DNA of 12,505 nucleotides from JBGPIK01 sp041484845 (GCA_041484845.1 JBGPIK010000178.1:1-12505), one strand, 5' to 3'. Positions 1-8,208 are shown, numbered from the stretch's first letter. Translations and numbers: made by a program. The notes: generated by a model not told the origin, from the letters alone.

Positions 1-1
1 G

Positions 2-454
2 GAAGTCGCCACCGCACCGCTTATCGTGAGCCACGCCAACGCTTGCGGCATGCTCGATAGCGTTCGCAACCTTGCCGACGATCAGATCAGGGCCATCGCG
101 CAGCAGGGCGGTCTGGTAGGGATCTTGGCCTTACCGGAACGACTGGCGAAAAAAGATGCCGCGCTCGAGGACTTGCTGAGACACATGGATTACATGATCA
201 AGCTCGTCGGCGTCGAGCATCTGGCGCTGGGAATGGATTTCGTGAAATACGACGGACCGCGCACGCTCAAAGACCGCCACCACCCGCTGCACAAACCCGA
301 TCTGGTGAAGGGCTTCGAGGAGATCGAAGATTTGCCGAACTTGATCGAAGGTCTCAAAAAGCACGGCTACAAGGAAGAAGAGATCGCTCTCATTCTCGGC
401 GGCAATTACTTGCGCGTGCTGAAAACCATCCTGCCGGAGCAATCGGTCATCTAA
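2..454 (+). CDS. Peptidase M19 (membrane/renal dipeptidase family), 3' part
   Basis: This is the C-terminal part of a zinc dipeptidase of the M19 family; the frame is open from base 2, so the start lies outside the window. About 150 residues are visible. The early segment LIVSHANAC matches the family motif that carries the last zinc-ligand histidine (His219 of renal dipeptidase), followed by VRNLADDQI, equivalent to the conserved R-N-x-x-D-D segment. Further on, LALGMDFVKYDG matches the family's G-x-D-F-D-G element, and GGNYLRVL is the typical C-terminal signature. Family members hydrolyse dipeptides, and many bacterial ones act on other amide substrates, so the substrate is open. The next gene begins 20 bases after the stop codon, which suggests co-transcription. 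The family call is firm; the function within the family is not. Confidence 0.88.
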   Translation, partial: EVATAPLIVSHANACGMLDSVRNLADDQIRAIAQQGGLVGILALPERLAKKDAALEDLLRHMDYMIKLVGVEHLALGMDFVKYDGPRTLKDRHHPLHKPDLVKGFEEIEDLPNLIEGLKKHGYKEEEIALILGGNYLRVLKTILPEQSVI

Positions 455-474
455 CCCTCGCGCCGAGGCACAGA

Positions 475-2739
475 ATGATCGTCGGCACAAATACGGCTCG
501 CGTCGACGGCGTTGAAAAGGTGACCGGTCGTGCCCAATTCACCGGTGATCTAAACCTACCCGAACTCTTGGAAGCGAAGGTTTTACGGAGCCCGTTCCCT
601 CATGCGCTCATCGAATCCATAGATACCGCGAGGGCCGAAAAGCTTCCCGGGGTTATGGCGGTTCTTACGCGCGCCGACGTTCAAGACATCAATCCCTTTT
701 ACGGCAACTGCCTGCGCGACCGCCCGCTGGTTGCGTTGGAGAAGGTCCGCTTCGTCGGTGAGCCCGTAGCCGTCGCCGCCGCGGAAAACGGCATGATCGC
801 CGAGGAAGCGCTCTCTTTGATCGATGTCCATTACCGAGAGCTGCCCTGCGTCGCCACGATCGACGATGCGCTTGCCGATCACGCGCCGCTTGTGCACGAG
901 AGCGCCGCCGGTGTCGGAGAGTTTCACGAAGTTGTGGGGCTGGGGTGCGACCCCCGACCGAACGTTTGCCATTACGAAGGCTATAAACACGGTGATATCG
1001 CGCGCGGGTTTGCCGCTGCGGATGAAATTATAGAAGAGACATTCGAATTCCCGATGATCTACCAGTACGCCATGGAACCGCACACGTCGGTGGCCTGCGT
1101 CACACCTGCGGGAATCACGCTCTGGACGTCATCAGCCCACCCGTTTTTGGTGCGCGCGGAATTGGCGCACATGTTTGGCTATTCGCACTCTCATGTCGAA
1201 GTCATCGTGCCTTTCGTGGGCGGCGCGTACGGCAGCAAATCTTATTTCAAGATTGAGCCGCTGGCGGTGGCCATGGCGCGAAAAACCGCGGGCCGGCCCG
1301 TGCGCATTGCGCAAAGCGTTCCCGAGTCGATGCTGACGACTCGGCGCCATTCAGCGCGCTGCCGTATTCGCACGGGAGTGAAAAAAGACGGAACGTTGGT
1401 GGCCCGGGAAGCGGAAGTGGTGATGGACACCGGCGCTTATGCCGACAATGGTCCGCGAGTCGCGAAACGGGCCATTAGCCGTCTGATTGGGCCCTATAAG
1501 CTGCAACATTGTAAAGTCGATGTCCTCGCGGTTTACACCCATACCGTGCCCGCAGGTTCGATGCGCTCCATCGGCGGACCGCAAACCATCTGGGCGCTGG
1601 AATCGCACATGGACAGCATCGCAGAGAAACTTCGCTCCGATCCTCTTGAGTTTCGCTTGCGCAACCTGCTCTGCCGGGGCGAAGAATTGAAAAAAGGCGC
1701 GACCCCGGTAGACGCGGATTTGCGTGAGGGAACGAAGCTCGCGGCTGCGCGGATCAACTGGCAAGGCGCGCCCAAGAATTTGGGCTACGGCTGCGGCTTG
1801 GCCATTGGCGTCTCTGATTCCGAAGCGATGCCGGTATCCGTCGCATTGGTCAGATTATTGGCCGACGGCAGCGTGGTGCTGATCGCGGGAACAACAGAAG
1901 TAGGGCAGGGAGCACGCACCGTGCTCAGCCAAATCGTCGCGCAGGAATTGGACGTCCCGTTTGCGTGCATCACCATGAGAGGCACGGACACGCTGGCGAC
2001 GCCGTTTGATCGTTCCACTGGGGCCAGCCGCTCGACTACGGTGATGGGTAGCGCCGTTAAAGCCGCGGCGGGCGATTTGCGCAAACAACTGGTCGCGGCG
2101 GCAGCGGAAGCGCTCGAGGTAGAGCCCGGCAGCATCACTTTACAACAAGGCGAAGCCCTTGCCGGTGACAGGCGAATGAGCTACGGGAACGTCGTGTGTC
2201 ACTATTTCGGCATGCCGGGAGGCGAATTAATCGGCCGGGGTTACGTGCGCCCGGGCGATGGTATCGGGTCGAAGTTTCCGTTGTTCTGGGAAACCGGCAT
2301 GGGCGCCGCTTCGGTCTACGTCGATCTTGAGACCGGCGCCGTCAAAATCGAGCGGTACGTTACCATCGCCGATGTCGGCAAGGCGATCAATCCCGCGCAG
2401 GCCGAAGGCCAGGATGAAGGCGCGGCGATTCAAGGCTTCGGTCACACGCTGTTCGAGTCCTTGCAGTACGACAACGGCCAGCCGTTGAACGCGAATCTGG
2501 TGGATTATCGCGTGCCGCGCTTCTCGGATCTCCCCGAGCACTTTGAATCGGCACTGATTGAAAACGAAGACGGCCCCGGCCCGTATGGAGCGAAAGGGAT
2601 GGGGGAGTCCGGTATTGTTTCAGTAGCGCCGGCCATCGGCAATGCGATTTTTCGCGCCACGGGCGTAAGAATCCGCAAATTACCGATCACGCCGGAGCGG
2701 CTTTGGCGCGCGTTGAGGGATGCGCAACAAGGGCGATGA
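475..2739 (+). CDS. Xanthine dehydrogenase family protein, molybdopterin-binding (large) subunit
   Basis: A 754-residue molybdenum hydroxylase large subunit (aldehyde oxidase/xanthine dehydrogenase/CoxL superfamily), close to the usual length for a stand-alone large subunit. The N-terminal a/b hammerhead domain is at about residues 14-125 (VDGVEKVTGRAQFTGDL, then VRFVGEPVAVAAAE). Cofactor motifs follow: VGGAYGSK at 248-255, TTEVGQG at 473-479, TGASRSTT at 515-522. The segment AKGMGESG at 706-713 holds the likely catalytic glutamate E711. The active-site loop reads PAGSMRSIGGPQ (360-370 region), not the AYRCSFR of form I CO dehydrogenase, so it is not expected to oxidise CO. These enzymes hydroxylate aldehydes or N-heterocycles using water and normally need a 2Fe-2S and an FAD subunit; neither is adjacent. 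It probably shares an operon with the M19 gene. The start ATG has only a weak upstream GAGG. Confidence 0.93.
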   Translation: MIVGTNTARVDGVEKVTGRAQFTGDLNLPELLEAKVLRSPFPHALIESIDTARAEKLPGVMAVLTRADVQDINPFYGNCLRDRPLVALEKVRFVGEPVAVAAAENGMIAEEALSLIDVHYRELPCVATIDDALADHAPLVHESAAGVGEFHEVVGLGCDPRPNVCHYEGYKHGDIARGFAAADEIIEETFEFPMIYQYAMEPHTSVACVTPAGITLWTSSAHPFLVRAELAHMFGYSHSHVEVIVPFVGGAYGSKSYFKIEPLAVAMARKTAGRPVRIAQSVPESMLTTRRHSARCRIRTGVKKDGTLVAREAEVVMDTGAYADNGPRVAKRAISRLIGPYKLQHCKVDVLAVYTHTVPAGSMRSIGGPQTIWALESHMDSIAEKLRSDPLEFRLRNLLCRGEELKKGATPVDADLREGTKLAAARINWQGAPKNLGYGCGLAIGVSDSEAMPVSVALVRLLADGSVVLIAGTTEVGQGARTVLSQIVAQELDVPFACITMRGTDTLATPFDRSTGASRSTTVMGSAVKAAAGDLRKQLVAAAAEALEVEPGSITLQQGEALAGDRRMSYGNVVCHYFGMPGGELIGRGYVRPGDGIGSKFPLFWETGMGAASVYVDLETGAVKIERYVTIADVGKAINPAQAEGQDEGAAIQGFGHTLFESLQYDNGQPLNANLVDYRVPRFSDLPEHFESALIENEDGPGPYGAKGMGESGIVSVAPAIGNAIFRATGVRIRKLPITPERLWRALRDAQQGR

Positions 2740-2774
2740 CACCGGTTATTGTTGTCATTGTCGTTCATGGAGTT

Positions 2775-2830
2775 CGTAGGGTGCGCTTTGCGCACCCCTT
2801 GGCTCGACGGTGCGCAAAGCGCACCCTACG
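2775..2830. repeat. Palindromic REP-like element (22-bp inverted repeat with nested hairpins)
   Basis: The arms at 2775-2796 and 2809-2830 are perfect 22-bp reverse complements separated by 12 bases. Each arm is itself a small palindrome: 2779-2786 pairs with 2790-2797 around TTT, and 2809-2815 pairs with 2819-2825 around AAA. RNA or single-stranded DNA could therefore form either one long stem or two short ones. The core TAGGGTGCGC...GCGCACCCTA resembles a dispersed intergenic repeat that I recall from many bacterial genomes. It starts 36 bases after the molybdoprotein stop codon and has no T-tract, so it could stabilise the mRNA end or weakly terminate. Confidence 0.85.
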
Positions 2831-2899
2831 CGATCAAAAGTTTGCCCCATTTGCGAAATCTTTCAACTATAGTAATAGGGACTCCATGGTGCTTGACGG

Positions 2900-3907
2900 A
2901 TGAAATTTTGTCTCCAACTGAACCCGCAGGTTTCCATCGAAAAGCCGGGCGCCGAATTGATGCCGACGCTGATCGAACAAGCGCGGGTCGCCGATGCGGC
3001 CGGGTTCGATGCGTTCTCCATGGGCGACCACTACAATATCCCCGGGCTGCAGCGTCTGAATCAGGTGGCGGCGTTGGCGCGCCTCTGTGGCGAGGTGAAA
3101 AGATGCGCGGTCGGTACCGCGGTGTTGCTGCTCGGCCTGCGAAATCCGGTAACCGTGGCGAGCGAGTTGGCAAGCCTCGACGTTATTAATAATGGAAAAT
3201 CTTTCTTCGCCTTTGGCTTGGGATATCGGGACGATGAGCTCAACGCTTTCAATTTGACCAAGACGAAAAGATTTCATCGTTTCATTGAAGGCGTAGAGAT
3301 CATCAAGCGGCTTTGGACCGAAGACCATGTCAGCTTTGAAGGAAAAGAATTTCGCATAAAAGACGCGACGGTCGACCCCAAGCCTTTGCAAAAGCCGCGT
3401 CCGCCGATCTGGATCGCCGCAAACTCGGATGCGGCCGTCGTGAGAGCTGCAAGAATGGGCGACGGGTGGATGATTGGACCGCACTCGGCGATTGACGAAT
3501 TGGCGCGGCAGGTCGAACTGTGCCGAACGGCATGGACCGCGGCAGGCAAAGCGGGAAAGCCTGAGATTCCAATTATCCGGGAAACATTCGTGGCCAAAAG
3601 TCACAGCGAAGCCGTGGAAAAGGCGCGGCCGTGTTTGGAGCAGCTTTATCGGGCCATCTACGTACAATGGAAACAAAACGAGGCGATGAGTGATCCCAAC
3701 GAACTGAGCTGGTCCTTCGACCGTCTAGCGCGAGGGCGTTTTATCCTGGGGTCACCGGAAGAATGTCTCGATCAAATCAAAGAGTACGAGGCGCGTCTCG
3801 GTATCGCGTACATGCTGCCGCGATTTGATTGGACGCCGGGGCTGGCACAGGAAGAAATTTTATCGTCCATGCGCTTATTTGGTGATAAGGTAATCCAAAA
3901 GCTTTAA
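2900..3907 (+). CDS. LLM class flavin-dependent oxidoreductase (luciferase-like / F420-type)
   Basis: A 335-residue TIM-barrel oxidoreductase of the bacterial luciferase superfamily. Visible family features are the N-terminal strand MKFCLQLNPQ, ADAAGFDAFSMGDHY (31-45), the VGTAVLLLGLRNPVTVA strand and helix (71-87), FAFGLGYRDDELNAF (103-117), KRFHRFIEGVEIIKRLW (123-139), PPIWIAANSDAAVVRAARMGDGWMI, which binds the flavin phosphate (168-192), and GSPEECLDQIKEYEARLG near the end. Members use FMN or F420 as monooxygenases or reductases; the cofactor and substrate cannot be fixed from sequence alone. The gene follows a 160-base gap that holds the REP-like element, and a -10-like TATAGT at 2868-2873 may belong to its own promoter. 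The binding-protein gene follows after 25 bases, so the two are probably one operon. The start has only a weak ribosome binding site (GACGG). Confidence 0.92.
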   Translation: MKFCLQLNPQVSIEKPGAELMPTLIEQARVADAAGFDAFSMGDHYNIPGLQRLNQVAALARLCGEVKRCAVGTAVLLLGLRNPVTVASELASLDVINNGKSFFAFGLGYRDDELNAFNLTKTKRFHRFIEGVEIIKRLWTEDHVSFEGKEFRIKDATVDPKPLQKPRPPIWIAANSDAAVVRAARMGDGWMIGPHSAIDELARQVELCRTAWTAAGKAGKPEIPIIRETFVAKSHSEAVEKARPCLEQLYRAIYVQWKQNEAMSDPNELSWSFDRLARGRFILGSPEECLDQIKEYEARLGIAYMLPRFDWTPGLAQEEILSSMRLFGDKVIQKL

Positions 3908-3932
3908 ACCGACCGTCTGAAGGGAGATATCA

Positions 3933-4892
3933 ATGAAACGTCACGCGCGCAATTCTTTTTTTCTAATTGCAATATTCATGTTGGCCTTTTTGCCGCAACG
4001 GAGTTCCGCCGCCAAAATCGTCGTTGGGATTTCTTCCGTCAACGTGGCGTTTCTGCCGCTCTACGTAACGATAGAGAAGGGCTATTTCAAAGACGAGGGT
4101 TTAGATATCGTTCCGGTCATGTTTAATGCCGGCAATACCAATCTCCAAGCGCTGATCGGTGGCGACGTTCAAATTATGGCCGGCGCGGTCGCCGAAACGG
4201 TTCTCGGCAGGGCCAGCGGCATGGACGTGAAAAATTTTTGGGGAATCTGCAACTTGATGCCTTTTGAACTCTATTCGCAATCCAAACTGACTTCCATGAA
4301 AGACGCTAAGGGCAAGCGGTTTGCGATCAGCCGGTTCGGTTCGCTCTCCGATTTTCTCACCCGCTCCAGCCTGCTTCATTTCGGCGTCGACCCTAAGGAC
4401 GTGACGATTCTGCAAATCGGCAGCACCCCGGCGCGATTTGCGGCCCTGAGCGCGGGAGGGGTCGACGCCACGATTATTTGGTTTCCGGTAACGGAGCAAG
4501 CCAAAGCGCTCGGCTATCGGAAGCTGTTTGACCTTAAAGACATGTATCCTGAATGGCCCTATGAGGCCTTTGCCGCTCGGGAATCGTGGTTGGCCAAGGA
4601 GAGGGATCAGGCCAATCGCTTTCTGCGCGCTTATCAAAAGGGAACCCGCCAAACCCGCGACAACCGCGAGGAAGCGATTGCGGCCCTCAGGAAATTCGTG
4701 AAGATGGATCCGGCGGTTGCTCCCGCCGGCTATGATCAGTACCGCGATTCATTTCCCGTGGACGGCAAGATCGCCGAAAAAGGAATCGGCATCGTCATCG
4801 ACCAGGAGTTTGAGACCGGAAGACTTAAAAAGAAAATCACTATCGACGACATGGTCGACCGGTCGTTTATCGCGGCGTTCGGCAAGAAGTAA
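3933..4892 (+). CDS. ABC transporter substrate-binding protein, NMT1/THI5 (SsuA/TauA) type
   Basis: A 319-residue periplasmic binding protein. Residues 1-27 form a signal peptide: basic MKRHAR, a hydrophobic core FFLIAIFMLAFL, then SSAA just before the mature start KIVVGISS. The mature part has the NMT1/SsuA pattern: VAFLPLYVTIEKGYFKDEGLDIVPV (38-62), GNTNLQALIGGDVQIMAGA (67-85), then LTSMKDAKGKRFAIS and the DATIIWFP segment. Relatives capture sulfonates, nitrate-like ions, thiamine precursors or aromatic compounds for ABC uptake. No permease or ATPase gene follows, so it must use components encoded elsewhere. A clear ribosome binding site (AGGGAGA) lies upstream. The 25-base gap to the oxidoreductase gene suggests that it binds a ligand related to that enzyme's substrate, which is inference. 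Confidence 0.92.
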   Translation: MKRHARNSFFLIAIFMLAFLPQRSSAAKIVVGISSVNVAFLPLYVTIEKGYFKDEGLDIVPVMFNAGNTNLQALIGGDVQIMAGAVAETVLGRASGMDVKNFWGICNLMPFELYSQSKLTSMKDAKGKRFAISRFGSLSDFLTRSSLLHFGVDPKDVTILQIGSTPARFAALSAGGVDATIIWFPVTEQAKALGYRKLFDLKDMYPEWPYEAFAARESWLAKERDQANRFLRAYQKGTRQTRDNREEAIAALRKFVKMDPAVAPAGYDQYRDSFPVDGKIAEKGIGIVIDQEFETGRLKKKITIDDMVDRSFIAAFGKK

Positions 4893-4930
4893 TTCACGGC
4901 GAAACAGCAGAGTCTAAACATCGGCTGAAC

Positions 4931-5011
4931 TTGGAGGAGCTTTTACCCGGGCCTGAAAAGTACGTGGACTTGAGCGACGCGCGGCTGGCGCAGAAAGAGT
5001 TGGGGATGTGA
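4931..5011 (+). pseudogene. Possible remnant: C-terminal tail of a second substrate-binding protein
   Basis: The open frame ending in TGA at 5009-5011 reads LEELLPGPEKYVDLSDARLAQKELGM. The ending (Y-V-D-L-S-x-x-R-x-A-Q-K-E-L-G) looks like the last residues of many NMT1/SsuA-type binding proteins, the same family as the intact gene just upstream but in a different frame. There is no start codon with a ribosome binding site and no room for a gene. It may be what remains after deletion or recombination of a tandem copy. The match is short and made by eye, so chance is a real alternative. Confidence 0.3.
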
Positions 5012-5028
5012 AGACAAGCGTCGCTCAA
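4970..5028. terminator. 11-bp inverted repeat at a convergent gene junction
   Basis: TTGAGCGACGC at 4970-4980 and GCGTCGCTCAA at 5018-5028 are perfect reverse complements around 37 bases. The pair lies between the + strand binding-protein gene (stop at 4892) and the - strand response-regulator gene (stop at 5048). Such a place suits a bidirectional transcription stop, but the loop is long and there is no T-tract on either side, so a rho-independent terminator is only a guess. Confidence 0.35.
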
Positions 5029-5047
5029 TCGACCGGGAACACCGCCG

Positions 5048-6436
5048 CTACTCTTTGATCTTATAATCTTCCAGTTTCCTATAGAGCGTCGTGCGATCGA
5101 CGCCGAGAATTTTGGCCGCTTCGGTCTTGTTCCCATTGGCGTCTTCTAGGACCCGCTGAATATATTCGCGTTCGAGCTCCCGCAACGTGTAGCCCCTGGC
5201 GACGGCTGCAGTCAAAGGGGCGCTCGGCGAATTGTCTTCGGCGCCGTAAGCAGGAAGATCTTCGAGCCCGATGCTCGCTTGGTTCCCGAGCAAGACGGCC
5301 CGTTCAATGACGTGTTCCAGCTCGCGTACGTTTCCCGGCCAGTTGTGGCGCATGAGCGCTGCCAGGGCTTCTTTTTCGATACCGTTGACCGACCGCTTGG
5401 TGTTCCTGGCAAATTTCTGTACGAAGTAGTCGACCAGCAGCGGAATATCTTCAGGCCGCTCTCGTAGCGGCGGAAGCTCCAGGCGGATGACGTTGAGGCG
5501 ATAATAAAGGTCCTGGCGGAAGGCGCCGGCTTGAACCAGTTGCGCCAGATCTCGGTTGCTGGCGGAGAGAAGCAGAACATCCACCTTGATCGTTTTGTTG
5601 GATCCCAAAGGCCGGACCTCTTTGTCTTCCAGAATGCGCAAGAGCTTCGCCTGAAACGCCAGGGTCAGCTCGCTGATCTCATCCAGAAACAGTACGCCGC
5701 CGCTTGCTTCTTGAAACAGCCCCGGCCGATCCCTCCTGGCGTCGGTAAACGCCCCGCGTACGTGCCCGAACAGCTCGCTTTCCAATAATGTTTCCGGAAT
5801 GGCGGCGCAATTGAGCGGGATAAAGGGACCTTGGGCGCGCGGGCCATGAACGTGAATGGCACGGGCGATCATCTCCTTGCCGGTACCGCTTTCTCCCAGA
5901 ATGAGAACATTCGCCGGCAGATCGCTTACGCGCGTGATTATATCAAAGACCCTTTGCATCTTTTCGTTTTGTCCGATCAGGTTCTCGAATTGATAGCGCC
6001 CGCCCACTTCGGTGCGCAATCGGTCGAGCTCGCTGTGCAGACGTTGGTTTTCCAACGCGCGTTGCACGTGGATAAGAAACTCATCGGTTCGAAACGGCTT
6101 CGTGATGTAGTTCAGGGCGCCCGCCTTCATGGCTTCGACGGCGCTCTCGATGGTGCCGAACGCCGTAATCACGAGAACCGGGATCCGGGAATGGTTTTCT
6201 TGGAGACGGCGGATCAGCTCAGTGCCCTTCATGCGCGGCATCATCAGATCGCTGACGATGAGGTCGAAGCATGTTTGCTGACACATTTCCAAAGCCGCGG
6301 GTCCGTCAGGAGCGAGCTCGACCGTGTACCTTTCTTCGCTTAGGAGCTGGTCCAAGAAGCGGGACATTTCCCGATCGTCTTCAACCACGAGGATTCGGCC
6401 GGCACTAGGATTTTGCGTTTCGGCTGCGGATCTCAT
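5048..6436 (-). CDS. Sigma54-dependent response regulator, NtrC family (REC-AAA+-HTH)
   Basis: A 462-residue activator of sigma54 RNA polymerase with three standard domains. The receiver domain (about 14-128) has acidic D20/D21, phospho-acceptor D63 in IVSDLMMP, T91 and K113. The AAA+ domain (about 152-385) has Walker A GESGTGKE at 181-188, the sigma54-contact loop GAFTDA at 228-233 (a common variant of GAFTGA), Walker B VLFLDEIS around 248-255, and the arginine-finger segment RQDLYYRL at 307-314. The C-terminal Fis-type helix-turn-helix is NKTEAAKILGVDRTTLYRKL at 436-455. Its ATG overlaps the TGA of the kinase gene in ATGA, so the two are translationally coupled and form a cognate pair. A sigma54-type promoter divergent from this operon (8259-8275) is its most obvious local target. 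Confidence 0.96.
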   Translation of the reverse strand: MRSAAETQNPSAGRILVVEDDREMSRFLDQLLSEERYTVELAPDGPAALEMCQQTCFDLIVSDLMMPRMKGTELIRRLQENHSRIPVLVITAFGTIESAVEAMKAGALNYITKPFRTDEFLIHVQRALENQRLHSELDRLRTEVGGRYQFENLIGQNEKMQRVFDIITRVSDLPANVLILGESGTGKEMIARAIHVHGPRAQGPFIPLNCAAIPETLLESELFGHVRGAFTDARRDRPGLFQEASGGVLFLDEISELTLAFQAKLLRILEDKEVRPLGSNKTIKVDVLLLSASNRDLAQLVQAGAFRQDLYYRLNVIRLELPPLRERPEDIPLLVDYFVQKFARNTKRSVNGIEKEALAALMRHNWPGNVRELEHVIERAVLLGNQASIGLEDLPAYGAEDNSPSAPLTAAVARGYTLRELEREYIQRVLEDANGNKTEAAKILGVDRTTLYRKLEDYKIKE

Positions 6437-7974
6437 GAGCTTGACCCCAAAGAGGGTGCGCCTGACTTAAATGGTTCCGTAGGCAGGTCGATGACGAAAC
6501 GGGTAAATTGACCGTATTCGCTCTCCACGCGAATCTCCCCTCCATGATCTTTGATGATCCCGTAAATAACGGACAAACCCAGGCCGGTACCCTCGCCTAT
6601 GTCCTTGGTCGTGAAAAACGGATCGAAGACACGGTCTAAGTGCTCGCGCGCAATGCCGGTGCCGTTGTCCTCAAAAATAATGCGCAAGCGCTGCGCGCCG
6701 TTTTCGGAAAGCGGAAGACAATTCTGTTCGTCCGTGATTTCCGCGGCGATGCGGATCAGCCCGCCGTCACGCAAAGCATGGAGCGCGTTGGAATAGAGAT
6801 TGAGGAATACCTGGTGCAAGAGGTCTGGATCGCCGTGAAGGATAGGCAGGCTCTGCGGGCTGTCGAATTCGACTCGAATGTGTTTCGCCTGAAGTTGGTG
6901 CTCCAGCATATGGTGAATATTGTCCAGCAGCGCCGGCACATCGACGGGACGGAAGTTAGGTTCTTTGCGTCGCGCAAATTCCAGAAGGCGACGGACGATG
7001 CTAGCAATTCGGTCGCTCTGGGAGCGGATAACATCGAGATTATCTTTTGTCTCGTCCTCGCTTCGAGAGCGGCGTGACAAGTATTCCGCTCGCCCGCTGA
7101 TAATATTCAAGGGGGTCCCTAGCTCATGCGCTAGTCCTGCAGCAAGTTGACCAACGGAAGCGAGCCGCTCCGAGTGGCGCAGGTCCCGTTCCAACTTGAT
7201 TTTCTCTCCCTGTTCTTTGACGAAATTCGCGTAAGTCCGCTGAAGTTCCTCGGACATCAGATTGAACTCTCGGGCCAACGAAGCAATTTCATCCTGCCCG
7301 GAAGTGCTAATCCGCTGCTCCCATCGGCCGCGGCCAATCTCTCTAATCCGTTGGATCAATTCGCTGATCGGGCGGCTGACATTGCGCCGCACGGTAATCA
7401 GTATCAAGACGGACAGCAAAACCACCAGCGCTGTGGTCGTGCCTATGATCCGGTCGCGTCGCTCGGCAATGCTTTGTACCAGTCGAGAACCATGTCGCGC
7501 TAAAACAAAAACGCCGACGACTTCTTTGTTGGAATCCAAGATTGGCTGGATGCGGTAGTAAATCAACGTTTTCTCGTCGCGGATCAGCCCGTCGGTATCC
7601 CTCGCTCCCTTTAGGACCGGCCGCGGATCAAGTTTCATTAACGCACTTGGATCCAATTCTGGAAACGTAGACGTGTCGGTCACCGACGCGGACCGACCGA
7701 TTACTTCCGCATGGGTATTGTAAAGCACCAGATTATGGATGTTGTTCCGCGGTCCGACGGCATCGAGAAAGGGCTGAATGCCACTGAAATTGTGGTGCTC
7801 GGCGTAATGCTCTTGCAAGGCTGCTTGGATCGCGCGGCTAAACCCCCTCATTCCCACCCGAATTTCGCGAACGATATTGTCCTGGTCCTGCCGAATGCTC
7901 AAGTAGCCATGAATGGCCATAGTAACAATAACGGTGGTAATCAGCCACGTAACCAATTTGGTTCCAAGTTTCAT
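6433..7974 (-). CDS. Membrane sensor histidine kinase (partner of the NtrC-type regulator)
   Basis: Using the ATG at 7974, the kinase has 513 residues. Transmembrane segment 1 (about 5-24) and segment 2 (about 176-196) enclose an extracytoplasmic sensor region of about 150 residues, possibly a Cache/PDC-like fold. Then come HAMP (about 197-248), a HisKA domain with H283 in GLAHELGTPLN, and an ATPase domain with the N-box around N396 (FLNLYSNALHAL), DNGTGI, FDPFFTTK and GEGTGLGLSV. There is no cytoplasmic PAS domain. The frame stays open to an alternative ATG at 8058, adding 28 residues. I prefer 7974 because MKLGTKLVTW places the first membrane helix at the N-terminus as in relatives; neither start has a convincing ribosome binding site. 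It likely phosphorylates the regulator it overlaps by 4 bases. The signal is unknown. Confidence 0.93.
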   Translation of the reverse strand: MKLGTKLVTWLITTVIVTMAIHGYLSIRQDQDNIVREIRVGMRGFSRAIQAALQEHYAEHHNFSGIQPFLDAVGPRNNIHNLVLYNTHAEVIGRSASVTDTSTFPELDPSALMKLDPRPVLKGARDTDGLIRDEKTLIYYRIQPILDSNKEVVGVFVLARHGSRLVQSIAERRDRIIGTTTALVVLLSVLILITVRRNVSRPISELIQRIREIGRGRWEQRISTSGQDEIASLAREFNLMSEELQRTYANFVKEQGEKIKLERDLRHSERLASVGQLAAGLAHELGTPLNIISGRAEYLSRRSRSEDETKDNLDVIRSQSDRIASIVRRLLEFARRKEPNFRPVDVPALLDNIHHMLEHQLQAKHIRVEFDSPQSLPILHGDPDLLHQVFLNLYSNALHALRDGGLIRIAAEITDEQNCLPLSENGAQRLRIIFEDNGTGIAREHLDRVFDPFFTTKDIGEGTGLGLSVIYGIIKDHGGEIRVESEYGQFTRFVIDLPTEPFKSGAPSLGSSS

Positions 7975-8189
7975 GGCGTTATCTTTGTGACGCAATCGAT
8001 ATGCCGAGACCCGAGGCCGTATAATTGCGCAGGGCTCGCGCCATAAATAGGATCGCACGGAAGGTTTGAGTTCAAATCAGCGGCCGGCGCCATTGCAAAG
8101 TGCCACAGCACGCGGATGTTTGCAACGTTCATCAATTACACAAAAGTTTCGCGGAGATACAACATTATACCGTGAATTTAGCATTGCGG

Positions 8190-8208
8190 TTGTAGCAATT
8201 TACTACAA
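8190..8208. promoter_or_regulatory. 19-bp dyad, candidate enhancer (UAS) for the NtrC-type regulator
   Basis: TTGTAGCAATTTACTACAA is symmetric around 8199 apart from one mismatched pair. The outer arms TTGTAG and CTACAA are perfect. It lies about 51 bases upstream of the sigma54-like promoter and roughly 80-95 bases upstream of the predicted transcript start, the usual range for an NtrC-class activator site. A second, overlapping repeat, ATTGC (8183-8187) and GCAAT (8195-8199), may be part of the same site. Binding by the adjacent regulator is inferred from position only. Confidence 0.5.

Noticed and set aside
2867..3676. Long open frame on the - strand opposite the luciferase-like gene (269 codons)
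   Set aside because: It is antisense to a clear family gene, has no recognisable domain, and its composition is that expected of a shadow frame in GC-rich DNA.
4101..4652. 183-codon open frame on the - strand inside the binding-protein gene
   Set aside because: It lies wholly antisense to a signal-peptide-bearing NMT1-type gene and shows no family features or ribosome binding site.
5738..5755. GAFTDA in place of GAFTGA taken as a defect of the sigma54 activator
   Set aside because: GAFTDA is a frequent natural variant; the critical threonine and all ATPase motifs are intact.
5831..6343. 170-codon + strand open frame opposite the response regulator
   Set aside because: It is complementary to the conserved receiver and AAA+ coding sequence and shows no domain of its own.
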